NCBI GenBank assembly: GCA_021234155.1
Contig: JAJEKV010000046.1
Coordinates: forward strand, 9,247,012 to 9,311,011
Length of the DNA stretch: 64,000 nucleotides
From: Isoetes taiwanensis
Taxonomy: Eukaryota; Streptophyta; Lycopodiopsida; Isoetales; Isoetaceae
Direction of reading: 5' to 3'
The notes beneath the pieces are model-generated. The model was not told the origin of the DNA and made no database searches. It was given only the letters and a program-made list of their open reading frames with translations. The position numbers and the translations under genes are program-made. How positions within the stretch are numbered: position 1 is the stretch's first letter; each line of letters begins with the position of its first letter. This document shows, in pieces, positions 1 through 10,384 of the stretch.

Positions 1-694
1 CATATGAAGAACTTACCACTAAAGCACCGAAACTTTTGGATGGAGCAACTCATCCCAAAGTCAGCGCCATATACGAGCTCAATTGGGTTGTGGAAACTGT
101 TAGTATCACCCATTGGACACTGGGAGGGGTTGTGGAGCTAAGAGAAGGTGATATAGGGAGCTGACAAAAATACCTAGCCTAAGCTATTTTGACATTCATA
201 AATCTCTTAGATATCAGATACTATGGACGCCATTTTATTGAGGAGCTAGAAGTTGATGTAGACATTTTCACTACAAATGGTGAAGCTCATTAAGCTCATT
301 ATAAACGTTTGTTTGTTGGGAGAACTTACTGCATTCTTCTAACCATGCGACTATGAACTCACATTCTTGTAATCAGGCTAATTGTTAACTATGATCTTAA
401 AAACATTCAATTTTTTTATCCATATTCTATATAGATAAATACGAATATTTCTTCTAGCATTTGAAATTGAAGTGTACAATTTTCGCCTATATTATTTAGT
501 TTACTTTTTTGTTCATTTTTTGACATTATTATTTTTGGACCCTGGTATTTATAGTATGGATTTCAAGCCATAATCAAAACATTTATCTACAATATGGAGT
601 GTGGGGCAAAATTTTCGTTCACGCTTGCAAACCATTATCTAGCAACCTTGATCTTGATCCGACAATGCTAGAGCAGGACTGAGTAGATCGACAA
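1..694. other. Unassigned left-edge sequence
   Basis: AT-rich DNA without a supported gene. The first 170 bases are open in two forward frames, but neither translation is recognisable and both end in stops by about 175. The rest has scattered stops in all frames. This could be intron or UTR of a gene beyond the left edge, or old transposon sequence. Confidence 0.3.
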
Positions 695-910
695 TTGCAA
701 GTAACAAAGCTAGATTCAAATTTGCATCTTCGCTTCCAACAAGGAGATTGGATGAAATGCATTGTTGAGTTGTCGTTTAGCGAGTATAAGCAGGGAAATT
801 GGAAACAGACAGATTTTTGTGCAACACCAACACCACTCATTCCAGGCCATGAGATCTTCTCTTCTAGAGTGTCAAATTTGACCAATGAGTCCTTTCTAAT
901 AGCTCTTTGA
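695..910 (+). other. Possible short exon or small ORF, unrecognised
   Basis: A 71-codon forward frame ends in TGA at 908-910. The translation has a balanced composition (LHLRFQQGDWMKCIVELSFS and further residues) and could be the last exon of a gene whose earlier exons lie outside or are unrecognised. The opposite strand over 619-990 is also open for 123 codons, so an open frame here has little weight alone. I recognise no domain on either strand. Confidence 0.15.
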
Positions 911-1509
911 AGAGCCCTTTTTTTAGTTTGGAACTTCATGCAGTTTTGTTTAATCATTTTTTTTACTTTCTGTTGCCTGGTATTGTACAAGAAATAAGTA
1001 AATTGAGGTACACTTCTTCTTGCCCCCTTATCTTCTGTCTTTACTGCAAAATCATGTTTCTATGCCAGTTGCCTATGATTCGTGAGTGTGGATCCTTCAA
1101 CCTTCTTAATAATTTTTTGCAAAAAATAAAAAGGGACTATTCAATAGTTTGTTTCAATTTAGATTTGAGTTTCAGTTTTCAATTCCAGAAATGGTCCATT
1201 GGTCTCTGCTTTTAATAAATTTGCAATTTAAGAAGTCTTCTAGCAACTTTTGACAACTCTGGCAGACCTGCATGCAAGGTGCATCAATTTTTTTGACAAG
1301 AGTTCATACTCAGATGGTTTAAGAAATTGATGTTTTGCCTAGAAGTCTGATTTCTTGCAAGAACCAGCAAGCTGAATTTTGCAGAATGAGGAGATGATGT
1401 CTTTTTTTTTTAGTTTTGATGGTTCTCACAATTTTCTGACAAGCCTACATACAATGTGCATCTCGTTTTTTTTTTTCCAGATGAGACTCCAACTTGCCCA
1501 AAGATCATT
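911..1509. other. Unassigned T-rich stretch
   Basis: Contains several long T runs (for example near 1400-1420 and 1465-1480) and no supported coding region. Two short sentences resemble each other near 1250-1300 and 1435-1465 (the words acaagcctacat and cagacctgcatgc, each followed by a T run), which suggests an old internal duplication. Confidence 0.3.
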
Positions 1510-1519
1510 TTTTCATTTT

Positions 1520-1965
1520 TTTTGGCGGTGCCCCTTTCCGGTCACGCGTTCTTGCTCATATCTGGAGATCCAGAAGCCTGTTTCAGCTGAAATTTGTTGC
1601 GATGGAGAGCCCTCTCAGCGATCTTTGAGTAGGTATCTGATTTGCCATTGATTGTGGCTTATATCTTTGTCAAAATCACAGATTTCCGGACTGCACATCC
1701 GGCCCTCAAAAACCCTAAAGCGCTCATGGTCCTGGTCGCACGTTTCTGATCATATCTAGAGATCCAGAGCTCCGTTTCAGCTGAAATTTGTTGCGTTGGA
1801 AAGCCCTCTCAGAGATCTTTCAGTAGGTATGTGATTTGCATGTGGTTGAGTCATATTTCCAAAGCAAAATTGTAGATTTCCGGGCTGCCAATAAAACGCT
1901 CTGAAAACCCTGAAGCGCTCGTGGTGCTGGCCACACGTTTCTGATCATATCTGGAGCTTGGGGAG
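1520..1965. repeat. About 195-bp tandem repeat, 2+ copies
   Basis: The phrase tcatatctggagatcc starts at 1556, recurs at 1750 (one change) and recurs partly at 1945, giving a period of 194-195 bp. Between these anchors the copies share gtttcagctgaaatttgttg, the phrase agccctctcag, and the stretch around agatttccgg. The third copy is cut off where the LINE-like sequence begins, so the array may be the internal or 5' part of an older repeat that the LINE joined. I see no coding function. Confidence 0.75.
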
Positions 1966-2033
1966 CTTTGGGTTCAGAATCAGGGACTTCACAATAGACT
2001 TGGTCTCAGGTTCAGACTTGCAGTAGTGAGACT

Positions 2034-3324
2034 CTAAATGACCCAGGACGTGACTCTTAGGCAGCAGACAATGGAAGAAAAGCTGCATGCACTAAAGAAG
2101 CGAGCACGGAACGGAGAGGGCTCCTCTCCCTCAGAGCATGTCACGCAGTCCGAGAATATACGAGCCTTGGAGGCAAAGTTGACAGCGAGCTGAGATAGGT
2201 TGGCCGTATGGAGGCACAAAGAGACACCCAGACCAACAAGTAGCCATCCTCAAGAAACAGTTGGTGAAGGAGAGAGAACGGATCTCCACATTAGAAGAGC
2301 AAAAAGCGGCCATTGAATGACCGCTTTGGGCTGGCCGACTTCGGCCTTGATCAAGCACGGGTATTGTCGCCGCTTAAGAAGTGAATTCATGGCAACATCT
2401 CAAACACCGAATGAGGTTACCCAAATGGATTGATAGGATCCATCGGCAGTGACAGATGAGATATCACAACCGGCAGAGAGCTCGTGCAAGCAAAGGAACG
2501 AGACCGCGCTTAGCTACCGCAGTTTCCGCCTTGGCGGACCATGAAGCTAGAATGCATCGATGCAAGCAAGGTTGACACCCTAGAAAAGAGACAACCGTAA
2601 GGACAGAAGCAAAGACCCGTGCTCGGCCCTAGAGAAGAGGATGGCCGAAGTTTCACCGAGATGTATGATCTCCCGCCGGAGATGAAACGAATCGTGCTGC
2701 CGGGGAGGCGATCAACAAGTCGCCCAATGCCGAGGCGAGGTGGCCTGTGGAATCGTGCGTCCTTCAGCGGAGCGGGATCGCCAATCCCGTCGGTGAACCT
2801 CATTGTCCCGGCTTGCCCGAAGATCATGGGGAAGATCTCACGGCTAAGCTTAATGCTGTCGGTCTTTCCGGACGGACTACAACCGCGCAGATTTGAGGTG
2901 AGAAACCCGACCCAGTCTGGGGCCAAACATGAGACCCCGACCGGTCAAATTCACAAGATGTTGGACCGGGCATCCAAGACTCTATTGCCGCAACGCTAGC
3001 CCGGTTGAAGGGGACATCAATATACTTGGACACGATCTTACTCCAAAGCAACAAAAGGAGAGACGAGAGGAGTTCACAAAAATCGACAGGAGTCGACAAA
3101 AGGCGGGGGGATCGGCGGGCTTGGTTAATGGCAAGATGAAGGTGTTTGTACCTCCGCCACCAACAGATGGCGAGGCGGCGATGGGGCCAGGGACATCTAG
3201 ACCTTTCACCTCCGAGACGGCAAACCAGATGCAACAACCAGGACCCAGTGCTCGGGCACCACCTGGAACGGCCCCTGCAACCTCCTCGGGAGCTGGTGCA
3301 GGACAACCGCCACAGGCAGCATAG
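2034..3324 (+). pseudogene. LINE ORF1-like remnant
   Basis: The first readable part is a charged heptad-like segment (RQQTMEEKLHALKKRARN near 2040-2110), typical of the coiled coil that lets ORF1 proteins form multimers. The middle is frameshifted. The last 131 codons (2929-3324) are proline/glycine/alanine-rich and end at a TAG (3322-3324). ORF1 products bind the LINE RNA in the ribonucleoprotein. I see no RRM or zinc knuckle, so the assignment rests on position upstream of the endonuclease and on composition. The stop lies in the same frame as the endonuclease that follows. Confidence 0.55.
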
Positions 3325-4191
3325 GGACAGTGTCTTCGACTTGTATCATGGAACTGTAGGGGATTCCCCTGGAAGAAGGGCAGTGGCCTTGTTGGGATCG
3401 CTACAGGTATGGACATCATCTTCTTGCAAGAGACATGGGAATATCGTGGGCATCAGCTGCCAAACATCCCGGGATACCAGTGCTTCTCGCTCGCTAATGC
3501 GCGCCATGGCAAGCAAGGATATGGAGGGGTGGCATGCTACTTCAAAGATGCTATAGCAGCCACGGTCTCGCTCCACAAGGCTGACAGACTTAACCGCTAC
3601 CTGTGGGTGAGAATACTGGAGCCTCAGCATCGTCCATTATTTATTGCATGCTGTTATATACCCCATGCAGCCTCTAAGTTCTACCAGGTCCAGGAGGCAG
3701 ACACGGATGTACAAATGCCTTACAGAGATCTGTATGATGACATAGAGCAATATCGCCAGCAAGGGCATGTGCTCTTGTTAGGAGATTTCAATGCCCGCAC
3801 TGCACAGCTGCAGTCGGTTACCTTCCAGGGAGAGGCCGATTCTGACCCACTCTGGCTTGAAACAACTGCACCCCAACATGCCAGACAGTCTCAAGATACA
3901 GTCACCAACGCCTTTGGAAGGGAGTTGGTTCAACTCTGTCAGGTCTTTGACATGGTAGTGTGCAATGGTATGATCAGATGGCCACAATCAGGGGGTTTTA
4001 CTTGCAAGAGCGATAGACATGATGGTGGAGCTAGCGTGGTAGACTATCTCCTTGCTCCAGTGGTAGGACTTGACATGATCACGAGCTCTCAATTGGCACC
4101 GCCTAACGAGGAGATGAGGAGGCTTTGTCGACCACTATCCACTTTATGTCACTTTGGATTGGGAGCACTCGATGGCGCCAATCCGCAGTAG
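3325..4191 (+). pseudogene. LINE ORF2 N-terminus: APE-type endonuclease
   Basis: Open from the codon after the ORF1 stop to a TAG at 4189-4191. The apurinic-endonuclease motifs appear in order: VSWNCRG (Asn, about 3343-3363), QETW (Glu, 3427-3438), GDFNAR (Asp/Asn, 3781-3798) and SVVDYLL (Asp, 4033-4053). The final SDH-type histidine motif is not readable after 4053, so the C-terminus is frameshifted. This domain nicks target DNA for target-primed reverse transcription. Codons 3325-3408 lie upstream of the first ATG at 3409 but contain the first catalytic motif, so translation must start before that ATG or run through the upstream amber codon. Confidence 0.85.
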
Positions 4192-4628
4192 AAACCATCG
4201 AGGGGTTGAGATACATCCCCCACTATCGAAAAGCAAGCGTAATATGAGTCTGTGTTGGAACGTGAACTGCAGGGGATTGATGCCCTTTGCACGTTACATG
4301 ATAGGTGGGAATGGCTTGTACATGCCTTACTCACGGCCCGGCTAGTGCATGCTTTGCAACGAGGGATCGCCGCTGATGGACCTTTACCGCGTTCCCTCGG
4401 AATCCCTGGTTTGACGCCGAAAGTGCAAGGCTCTAAAGACCCAACTACCCTCGTCTCCGGATCCACAATTAAGCAGCAGCCATTCGTGACTATAGAGCAT
4501 TCTTGAAATCCAAAAGCATGCGTACATTGCGCACCATCAGCAACGCATGTTTGATTTGTTGATGACCGAGCCAAAGCCTTACGGGCGTAGGGTGTTGTAC
4601 AAGAGGCATCAACCACCCCAATATTACC
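4192..4628 (+). pseudogene. LINE ORF2 linker between endonuclease and RT, frameshifted
   Basis: Homologous linker sequence is expected here, but stops occur in every frame. A charged stretch with LERELQGIDALCTLHDRWEW (about 4252-4311) is readable and looks like the helical region before the RT in this LINE type. It is placed by context only. Confidence 0.4.
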
Positions 4629-5550
4629 GTGACCGCTGGATGCATCGCTTGGAGGAGTTGTATGATCCCCCGTGAGCAGGCTGGGTTCCGTGATCGTAGG
4701 AGAAATGCCGCTCCGCCTGAGGAAGACATCCAACAGGGCCTTAGACACCGGCTAATGGCAAAGCCGGACTTGCGGGGACTTCAAGCCGAAGTTATTGAAA
4801 TGGGGTGGGCCAGCTTTGCTAGGGCCTCGACAGCGATTATTAACCAGGCCATAAGGGAGGGCCTCCCGGGAGAGTGGATGGTTAGCAAGGTCACCCCAAT
4901 TCATAAGACAGGTAATAGGGATGATTCGGCGAACTACCGCATGATCATGGTGAGCCCATTACTCGCAAAGCTTTTAGCAGGTGTGGTGGAGAAGAAGTTA
5001 ACCGATTCGGTGAGGAAGGCGGAGGCGCGTCGCGATTGGCGGGGGGGTTTCACCCTGCCACTCCACAATCGACCATATATTCACTCTCGAATCCTTATGG
5101 AAGCTACTTTCACGCGCCGGGCGTGACCTGACTGTACTCTGTTTAGTAGATTTCAAAATCCAAGATATGATACGGTCCCTCGGGACTGTTGTGGCAAAGA
5201 TTTGCAAAGGCCGCATGCCACACAAGACTTACAAAATGTCATCTATAGACTCTATGATGGGATATATGCTGCATTGCCTGCATCAGATCAGCGAGTTGCT
5301 AGCACCATAGGGGTTAAACAGGGATGTCCGTTATCTCCAACGCTCTTTGGTCTCTACATTGACAAGTTGGAGACTTGGATGCAAGAACATGGGGGCGGTG
5401 GCCCACAGCTACCAGAGGCATACAAAGATAAGGCAATTGCTCTATGCGGATGATGTAGACTTGCTATCCCATACCCGGAGTATGCGGCAGCATTTGGGCG
5501 CTCTTAGTGGGTTTTGTGACACAACAGAATGACGGTGAACCTGCGAAAAC
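4629..5550 (+). pseudogene. LINE ORF2 reverse transcriptase
   Basis: RT blocks are spread over several frames. The entry block reads WMVSKVTPIHKTGNRDDSAN and NYR (about 4878-4950). The block VDFKI.RYDTVPR (about 5148-5185) holds the first catalytic Asp region. GVKQGCPLSPTLFGLYID (about 5310-5363) and YADD (5443-5454) follow. Together these are palm and fingers motifs of a LINE RT. Changes of frame occur near 5125, 5195 and 5440, so no full-length protein can be made from this copy as written. Confidence 0.85.
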
Positions 5551-6099
5551 TAAGCTCCCCGGCAGTCCTCTCCTCGCAAAGATGATATCCCGTGATCTCT
5601 ATTACGAGGGCGAAGGTGGATGTTGTAAGGACCTTCAAGTATCCGGGAATCGACTTTTGGCGCTAGCATGTTATGGGATGATCAGCATGTGGAAAGACGG
5701 TCCAGCGGGATGGAAAGCCCGTATGCTATCGCGTAATAGCCGCTTCTGAGAATAGACCTATGTGGATCGGGCACGTAGAGCACACTGTTGCTCGTGAGCA
5801 CTCGTTGAACCGGTATTGTTGTATGGGGTAGAGGTCCGGGGTCCAAAGAATTAGCAAGAACACACGGGATAAGCTAGAGAGGGTGCAAAAGGCCTTCTTA
5901 ACATACGGTTTAGGTATCAAGGACACGGTGCCTTATCAGATTTTGCTATATGAGACTGGGTTCTGGCCCCTGCAACATTCCGCTATGCGCAGACATCTTG
6001 CATATTTCCACAAGGTCACCAACATGGATGCACAACGTCTTCCCCCGAGGGCTTTGTTATTGGCACAAGAGCCACAACGACTGAAGAGGGTATGGCAGG
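5551..6099 (+). pseudogene. LINE ORF2 post-RT region up to E1 insertion
   Basis: Readable pieces include VLLYGVE (about 5817-5838, shifted) and a 73-codon frame at 5883 (AFLTYGLGIKDTVPYQILLY and further). They are typical of the region after the thumb of plant LINE RTs. The last frame is interrupted within RLKRVWQ by E1, which duplicated GCAGG at 6095-6099. Confidence 0.7.
6095..6099. repeat. Left target-site duplication of E1 (GCAGG)
   Basis: GCAGG directly precedes the TGTGACG start of the 5' LTR and is repeated at 19401-19405, directly after the CGTCACA end of the 3' LTR. Five bases is the usual duplication made by Ty3/gypsy integrases. Confidence 0.95.
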
Positions 6100-7780
6100 T
6101 GTGACGTTCCAAAGACGATAGATCGCCCCGGGGCGTATATTGTAATGCGCCACGCCACGCCGCACGCCACCGATTGGCGGTGCGCCAACATATAGCCAAG
6201 TGGGTAGCCCCTAGGGGGCAACTTGCTAAGAATGTGCATTAGTATTAATGTGCACATTTTCCAATGTACACATTAATGTGGGCACACATTTCCATGTGGC
6301 CACTTGATGCCAAGTGGGCCATACCCATAGGTGCAATTAATGTGCACATTTTCCAATGTACACATTCATTAATGTGCACACATTTCCATGTGGGCACATT
6401 TGGCCACCTAGCCCTTAAAGGCAAGTGGGCCCATTACCAATTATCCCACATGCCAAAAGGGAATAATTGGAAACCCTAGCCACCCCCCCTTGTCTATATA
6501 GGGTTGGAAACCCTAACTAACCTAATTTTCGATTTTAGGGCTTTAGAACTCTGTTTTGGCTGCCTCAACAGCCAAAACCGCATCCCGAACTTCTGCTTTC
6601 GAGAATTGCATCCTTAGTTCCTCGAGATTCGAAGCGTTTGTGAGGATGGTGGTCGAAGCTCAGTCGAGGAGCCCCTCAAGGATCGGTATTTGGCCAATTA
6701 GATAGTCTAAACCCTATTTTAGGCATTGAATCAAAGTGGGTTTAGCCTATTAGATTGCCCATAGCAGCCCCTCTAGAACTCTAGATAGCGATTCTAACTA
6801 AAGAACCTAACTCTATGATATAGATTAGATCTTGTTCTTTAGTTCTTCTGTGATGTATATGGATGATGTATCTCTGTGAACTCCTTGTATTGGGAAGGGG
6901 GTAGAGACCTAAAGCTTTGTAGTTGATGCTCCTAGAGTAGCCTCTCTAGCACACTTGTAGATGCTGGCACGTGCAAGAGAGCCACACCGGTTGTGGGTGA
7001 AGGGGCGACCGGGCTTATAAGGAGGTTCATGTTCTCGACTCTTGAACGACCCCTATGGTGTGTTAGTAATCACCGGGTCACCGCGGACTAGGTCTAATGG
7101 CTTGCCGCTGCGTGTGGGCAAGGCATGGGCTCGACACCGTGAGGTGGTGAATATGACCTTCCATTGAGTTCAAGTCGAATCACGGGCGGGGCCCTCTAGT
7201 CACCTTTGAGTCGGCATTGTAGATCTCCGAGGGAGAGATCCCTACCTGCCCATCGGGCTGGGGAGATGTAACCCGGGATATAGCCCCTCGGCTATGCATC
7301 CGTGAGGCTACTGCCAGTCCCAACACTTTTCAGCCTACTCGCAAAGTGTGCAAAGGAGGGGCGGATGGAGTGGACAACCCTAGGCCATGTTCTTATGCCG
7401 CCCAAATCCATTGCCATGAATTCAATGCGCAATGAACTCGAGACCCAAGCTTGTCACCCATCCCCATGTATGCGAGCCTTGGGTAGGATTCCCTATGTGA
7501 TGTCTTGATCTTAGTCTATGCAGATATGTGGAGGACCATCCTTCACGATGGTCATATGATGTGGATGTATGTGCTAATCGACATGTATGTTTACGCTTCG
7601 CAGCCTAGGTAGGCCCCGAGGGAGACGGGTGCAATGACCCTTCCACTCTTCCCACCGAACCCGTTCTGGTTTGCGGTGTCATGTGGAGGACCCTGTGTAT
7701 TGTACGGAAATGGGTATGGGGATGAACTCACGGTTGTATACACGGTGAGTGCAATCGTAATGACATTAGGGGATGTCACA
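6100..7780 (+). repeat. 5' LTR of E1
   Basis: 1681 bp, starting TGTGACG and ending ATGTCACA, close to the inverted terminal repeat TGTGACG...CGTCACA of the 3' copy. A duplicated block with a 92-bp period lies in the upstream part (ttaatgtgcacattttcc at 6245 and 6337). A TATA-like tctatata lies at 6493-6500, so the block sits where an enhancer would be. The LTR drives transcription and defines both ends of the cDNA. Confidence 0.95.
6493..6500 (+). promoter_or_regulatory. Candidate TATA box in E1 5' LTR
   Basis: tctatata followed by a GC-poor stretch, about 390 bp inside the LTR and downstream of the duplicated block. The 3' LTR keeps the same motif at about 18109-18116. It is placed by sequence only; no start site is known. 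Confidence 0.45.
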
Positions 7781-7783
7781 AAG

Positions 7784-7794
7784 TGGTATCGAGC
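7784..7794 (+). other. E1 primer-binding site (initiator tRNA-Met)
   Basis: tggtatcgagc lies three bases after the 5' LTR. It matches TGGTATCAGAGC, the complement of the 3' end of plant initiator tRNA-Met, except that the CAG reads as CG. The site primes minus-strand cDNA synthesis. The lesion falls at a CHG trinucleotide, as do most differences between LTR copies in this window. Confidence 0.85.
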
Positions 7795-7977
7795 TATGTT
7801 CTTGGAGACCAAGAGCAAAGCACCGCCATGTTCCCAGAGCACTAACTTGATAGGATCCTCAAACCTCGAAAAATGAGAAAATTTTTTCTCATTTTGTAGT
7901 TCATGCTAAGCTAGTAACAGTTAAAATGAATAGAAACGTAAAAGACTAAAAATTGATGAGCCAACATCCGTAGGGTG

Positions 7978-8042
7978 GTCTCACACGTCGCGCCGGAGAC
8001 GTATTTCTACATTTTAGAAATCGGTTTGGAAACAACGTCTTG
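7978..8042. repeat. E1 hairpin repeat copy 1
   Basis: Begins ggtctcacacgtc and contains the inner palindrome tttctacattttagaaa. The right outer arm (acgtcttg) is eroded. It is the first of four copies that bracket the histone-like ORF. The inner palindrome is shared by copies 1, 3 and 4. Confidence 0.7.
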
Positions 8043-8164
8043 AACATTCAACTTGACACCAAAAAGTTGTAAATTACAATAAAATATCTTGATAACTCTA
8101 AATTTAAGCTAAGAATTAGTAGATTTAGCATGTTGCATGTTAATTTAATAGTGGGTCCCACCAT

Positions 8165-8224
8165 GTCTCACACGCCGTGATAAAGTTTGGATTTTAGAAA
8201 TGGCCGGGCTTAACGCGGTGAGAC
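8165..8224. repeat. E1 hairpin repeat copy 2
   Basis: The outer arms gtctcac and ggtgagac pair, and an inner attttagaaat remnant is present. Same design as the other copies; the left inner arm has diverged. Confidence 0.7.
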
Positions 8225-8406
8225 CTTTGCTTAATTAAGTGTTTTAGATGCCTTAGACAACCCAAAAAGGTAGTTTAAAAGTTGACCTAAAATTGGCCCT
8301 ATAAATAGAACTGGACCCCTCCCATTTTCCCGGCCCTTCCCGAGAACTTCGCCAGATTGTCAAGGCGATCTTAGGCGCAGTAGCTCCAATCGATCGAACC
8401 GTAAAA

Positions 8407-9732
8407 ATGATGGCCCGCACGGGCGCATCGGTAAGGAAGCCTAGCCGGCCGGATCCTCCAAATACGCCAGCTCCTCCGCCTTTTCATAGGATTCTTTCGA
8501 ACGCTTTCTCCACGCCGACGATCTTCGCCGAAATGAGGAATCGTGGTCGGACCGGAGCCACCACACGTAGATCTTGAGGACGACCGGACATCGCCATGGA
8601 CGAGATCCTCAACGAAATTGCACTACAGAGGCGTGAAGCTGAGCAAAGGAGCAACACCCGTGGGGACGCCAACCCACGTGAGGAGCAGAGGGAACAGCGA
8701 ACCCACCAATAGGCCAAGAACAACCCCAGTGAGATCCACCTGGGAGGAGCAGGTAGGAGAGGAGCAAAGAACACGCCAACTCACCCCTCCTGAGGAAGAG
8801 GCCGACCCTAGCACGCCGGGCCCACAAGTACGGTCAAACAAATACCACGGAGCAGAGATCAAAGGATCAGGAAGACGCCGGCGGATCCAAGAAGAGGAGG
8901 GCCAAGGCCATAAAGGCAGGCAAGAGGAAGGTGGTCAAGGTTGGGAAGAGGGCATAGAACCTTGTCATCAACGAGCCGTCGGGAAAGGAGACCCCGCCCA
9001 CCACCGACGACATTCTACCAAGACTACGCGGTTGGGCGCAGACGGGCAAAGCTCTTCAAAGCCCCCGGTCGTAGAAGAAGAGGCCCCAGAGCAGACGGCC
9101 CAAGAACAGGAGGAGGCCGGGCAGGTGGCGAAGCCCCCACCGTTCCCGACGTGGGATAGAGTCAAGGCCCCACGGCCACAACGGGAAGCCTATGTGATAG
9201 ACCCCTTAAAGGTCTATCAGAAGAGGATCAGGGAGCACGACGCATATATGGCGGGCGGGGAGGCCTACAACACCTATTACCCGGGAGCACCGGTGAGAAC
9301 GATTGAAGGCGGCACCCGGCGAAGAGCCGGACACTAAAGCCACCTCCACCAAAGCCCAAGCCCCCACGAGCACCGGGAAGAAGCGGAGCAAGAAGAAACA
9401 GAGGAAGACAGGCACTCAAGGAGATCCGCCACTTCCGGAAAATTACTGGACTCCCCGATTCCCGCCCGCCCAGGTCCGTCCGGGTCATTCAAGAATACAA
9501 CACGCATTACGCGCCGCGATGATTTAGATGTTGTTGTGTGTTTGCAAGAGGCGGCCAAGCCCACTTAGTGAAACATTTTGAAGATTCAACGGCTCCGCGG
9601 GCACGCGAAGAGGGTTACCCTCATGAGGCGTGATATGTATCTTGCCGTGCACATCAAGGGCTTAACGACCTTGAGTTTTGTAAATAACTGGAAAAATTTT
9701 GTTAATATAAAGAAATTTTTGTGTAAATAAAG
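8407..9732 (+). pseudogene. E1 histone-H3-like accessory ORF (ORF A), frameshifted
   Basis: Starts with two in-frame ATGs (8407, 8410) giving MMARTGASVRKPSRP, then shifts frame. The middle (about 8543-9337) is a charged Glu/Arg/Lys/Pro-rich segment that includes KVYQKRIREHDAYM and EAYNTYY, also present in E2. From 9412 the histone H3 fold is readable in pieces: ALKEIRHF (alpha-N), RVIQEYNTHY (alpha-1 region, shifted frame), LQEAA (alpha-2), LVKHFEDST, and then HAKRVTLMRRDMYLAVHIKG (loop 2 and alpha-3), which matches H3 HAKRVTIM...DIQLARRIRG. At least four frame changes are needed, and in this copy the tail reads past the usual H3 stop. H3 is a nucleosome core histone. What a retroelement does with it is unknown; chromatin targeting, particle packing or evasion of silencing are guesses. 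Confidence 0.8.
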
Positions 9733-9818
9733 TGTTAAACCTTGTTTAAATAGGTCAAGATATCGATCCCTAGCTTTTGTTTCAATTAAATTGGAGTTTT
9801 GAGCAAAATTGAGGCGAT

Positions 9819-9881
9819 GTCTCACACGTCGCCGCCGAATGATTTCTACATTTTAGAAATGGGTCGGGCTAACGGTGAGAC
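9819..9881. repeat. E1 hairpin repeat copy 3
   Basis: gtctcac at 9819 pairs with gtgagac ending 9881. The centre is the palindrome atttctacattttagaaat. It lies just downstream of the histone-like ORF. Confidence 0.8.
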
Positions 9882-10017
9882 CATGCCCAAAAATGCCCAA
9901 AACAGCTCCAAATCGACCAAGTAAGGGGTCAATTCTGCCTAACTTCGATGAGTTTAGCGTAATTACAGCCTTAGATCACCTAAATTGAGTAATCCTAGCC
10001 CAATTAGGGACCTATAT

Positions 10018-10081
10018 GTCTCATACGTCCGCGCCCAGACGATTTCTACATTTTAGAAATCGGGCTGGAAACGCGTGAGAC
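10018..10081. repeat. E1 hairpin repeat copy 4
   Basis: gtctca at 10018 pairs with tgagac ending 10081. The inner arms gatttcta and tagaaatc pair perfectly around a short loop. Imperfect pairing also occurs between the outer and inner arms, giving a stem of roughly 25-28 bp. It lies between the histone-like ORF and ORF B. Confidence 0.8.
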
Positions 10082-10384
10082 CCCGTCTCATTCTTCACTA
10101 AATGATCTCCAAATTGCACAATAAGTTCAAGAGCTCTCCTTAGCATGTTCAAGCCCTAGAAATATACTTCAAACTTGCAATTGCATCACTTAATAGGTTA
10201 GGAATTGCCTAATCCCAAAGAAATTCTAAGCCTTCCAAAAATTAGGGTTTTCCCTTTCCTATAAATAAGTTCCCCATTTCTCAATTGGTACCCCAAAATT
10301 CGGGGCCCCCCCCCCTTGCTAGGGCGATCTTTCACTCCCCGAGGCTTATCGCATCCGCTTGATACTCCCTTCCTTGCTAGATCA

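Larger units (their letters stand above)
2034..6099 (+). mobile_element. Decayed LINE, 5' part (interrupted by E1)
   Basis: A non-LTR retrotransposon on the plus strand. In order it carries an ORF1-like charged region, an APE-type endonuclease and a reverse transcriptase with a YADD catalytic motif. The sequence breaks off at 6099, where LTR element E1 begins, and resumes at 19401 after the repeated GCAGG target duplication. Reading frames are broken many times. The exact 5' end is uncertain: LINE-like coding is visible from about 2034 and the 195-bp repeat lies just upstream. The 3' part is annotated separately at 19401-20133. Confidence 0.85.

Noticed and set aside
619-990. 123-codon minus-strand ORF
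   Set aside because: Overlaps an open plus frame and shows no recognisable domain; likely chance or antisense of a small exon.
2824-3419. Long minus-strand ORFs (145-160 codons) over the LINE
   Set aside because: Antisense to the GC-rich, proline-coding end of LINE ORF1, where stops are rare on the other strand.
9334-9564. Minus-strand ORF opposite the E1 histone region
   Set aside because: No domain; the plus strand carries the H3 motifs.
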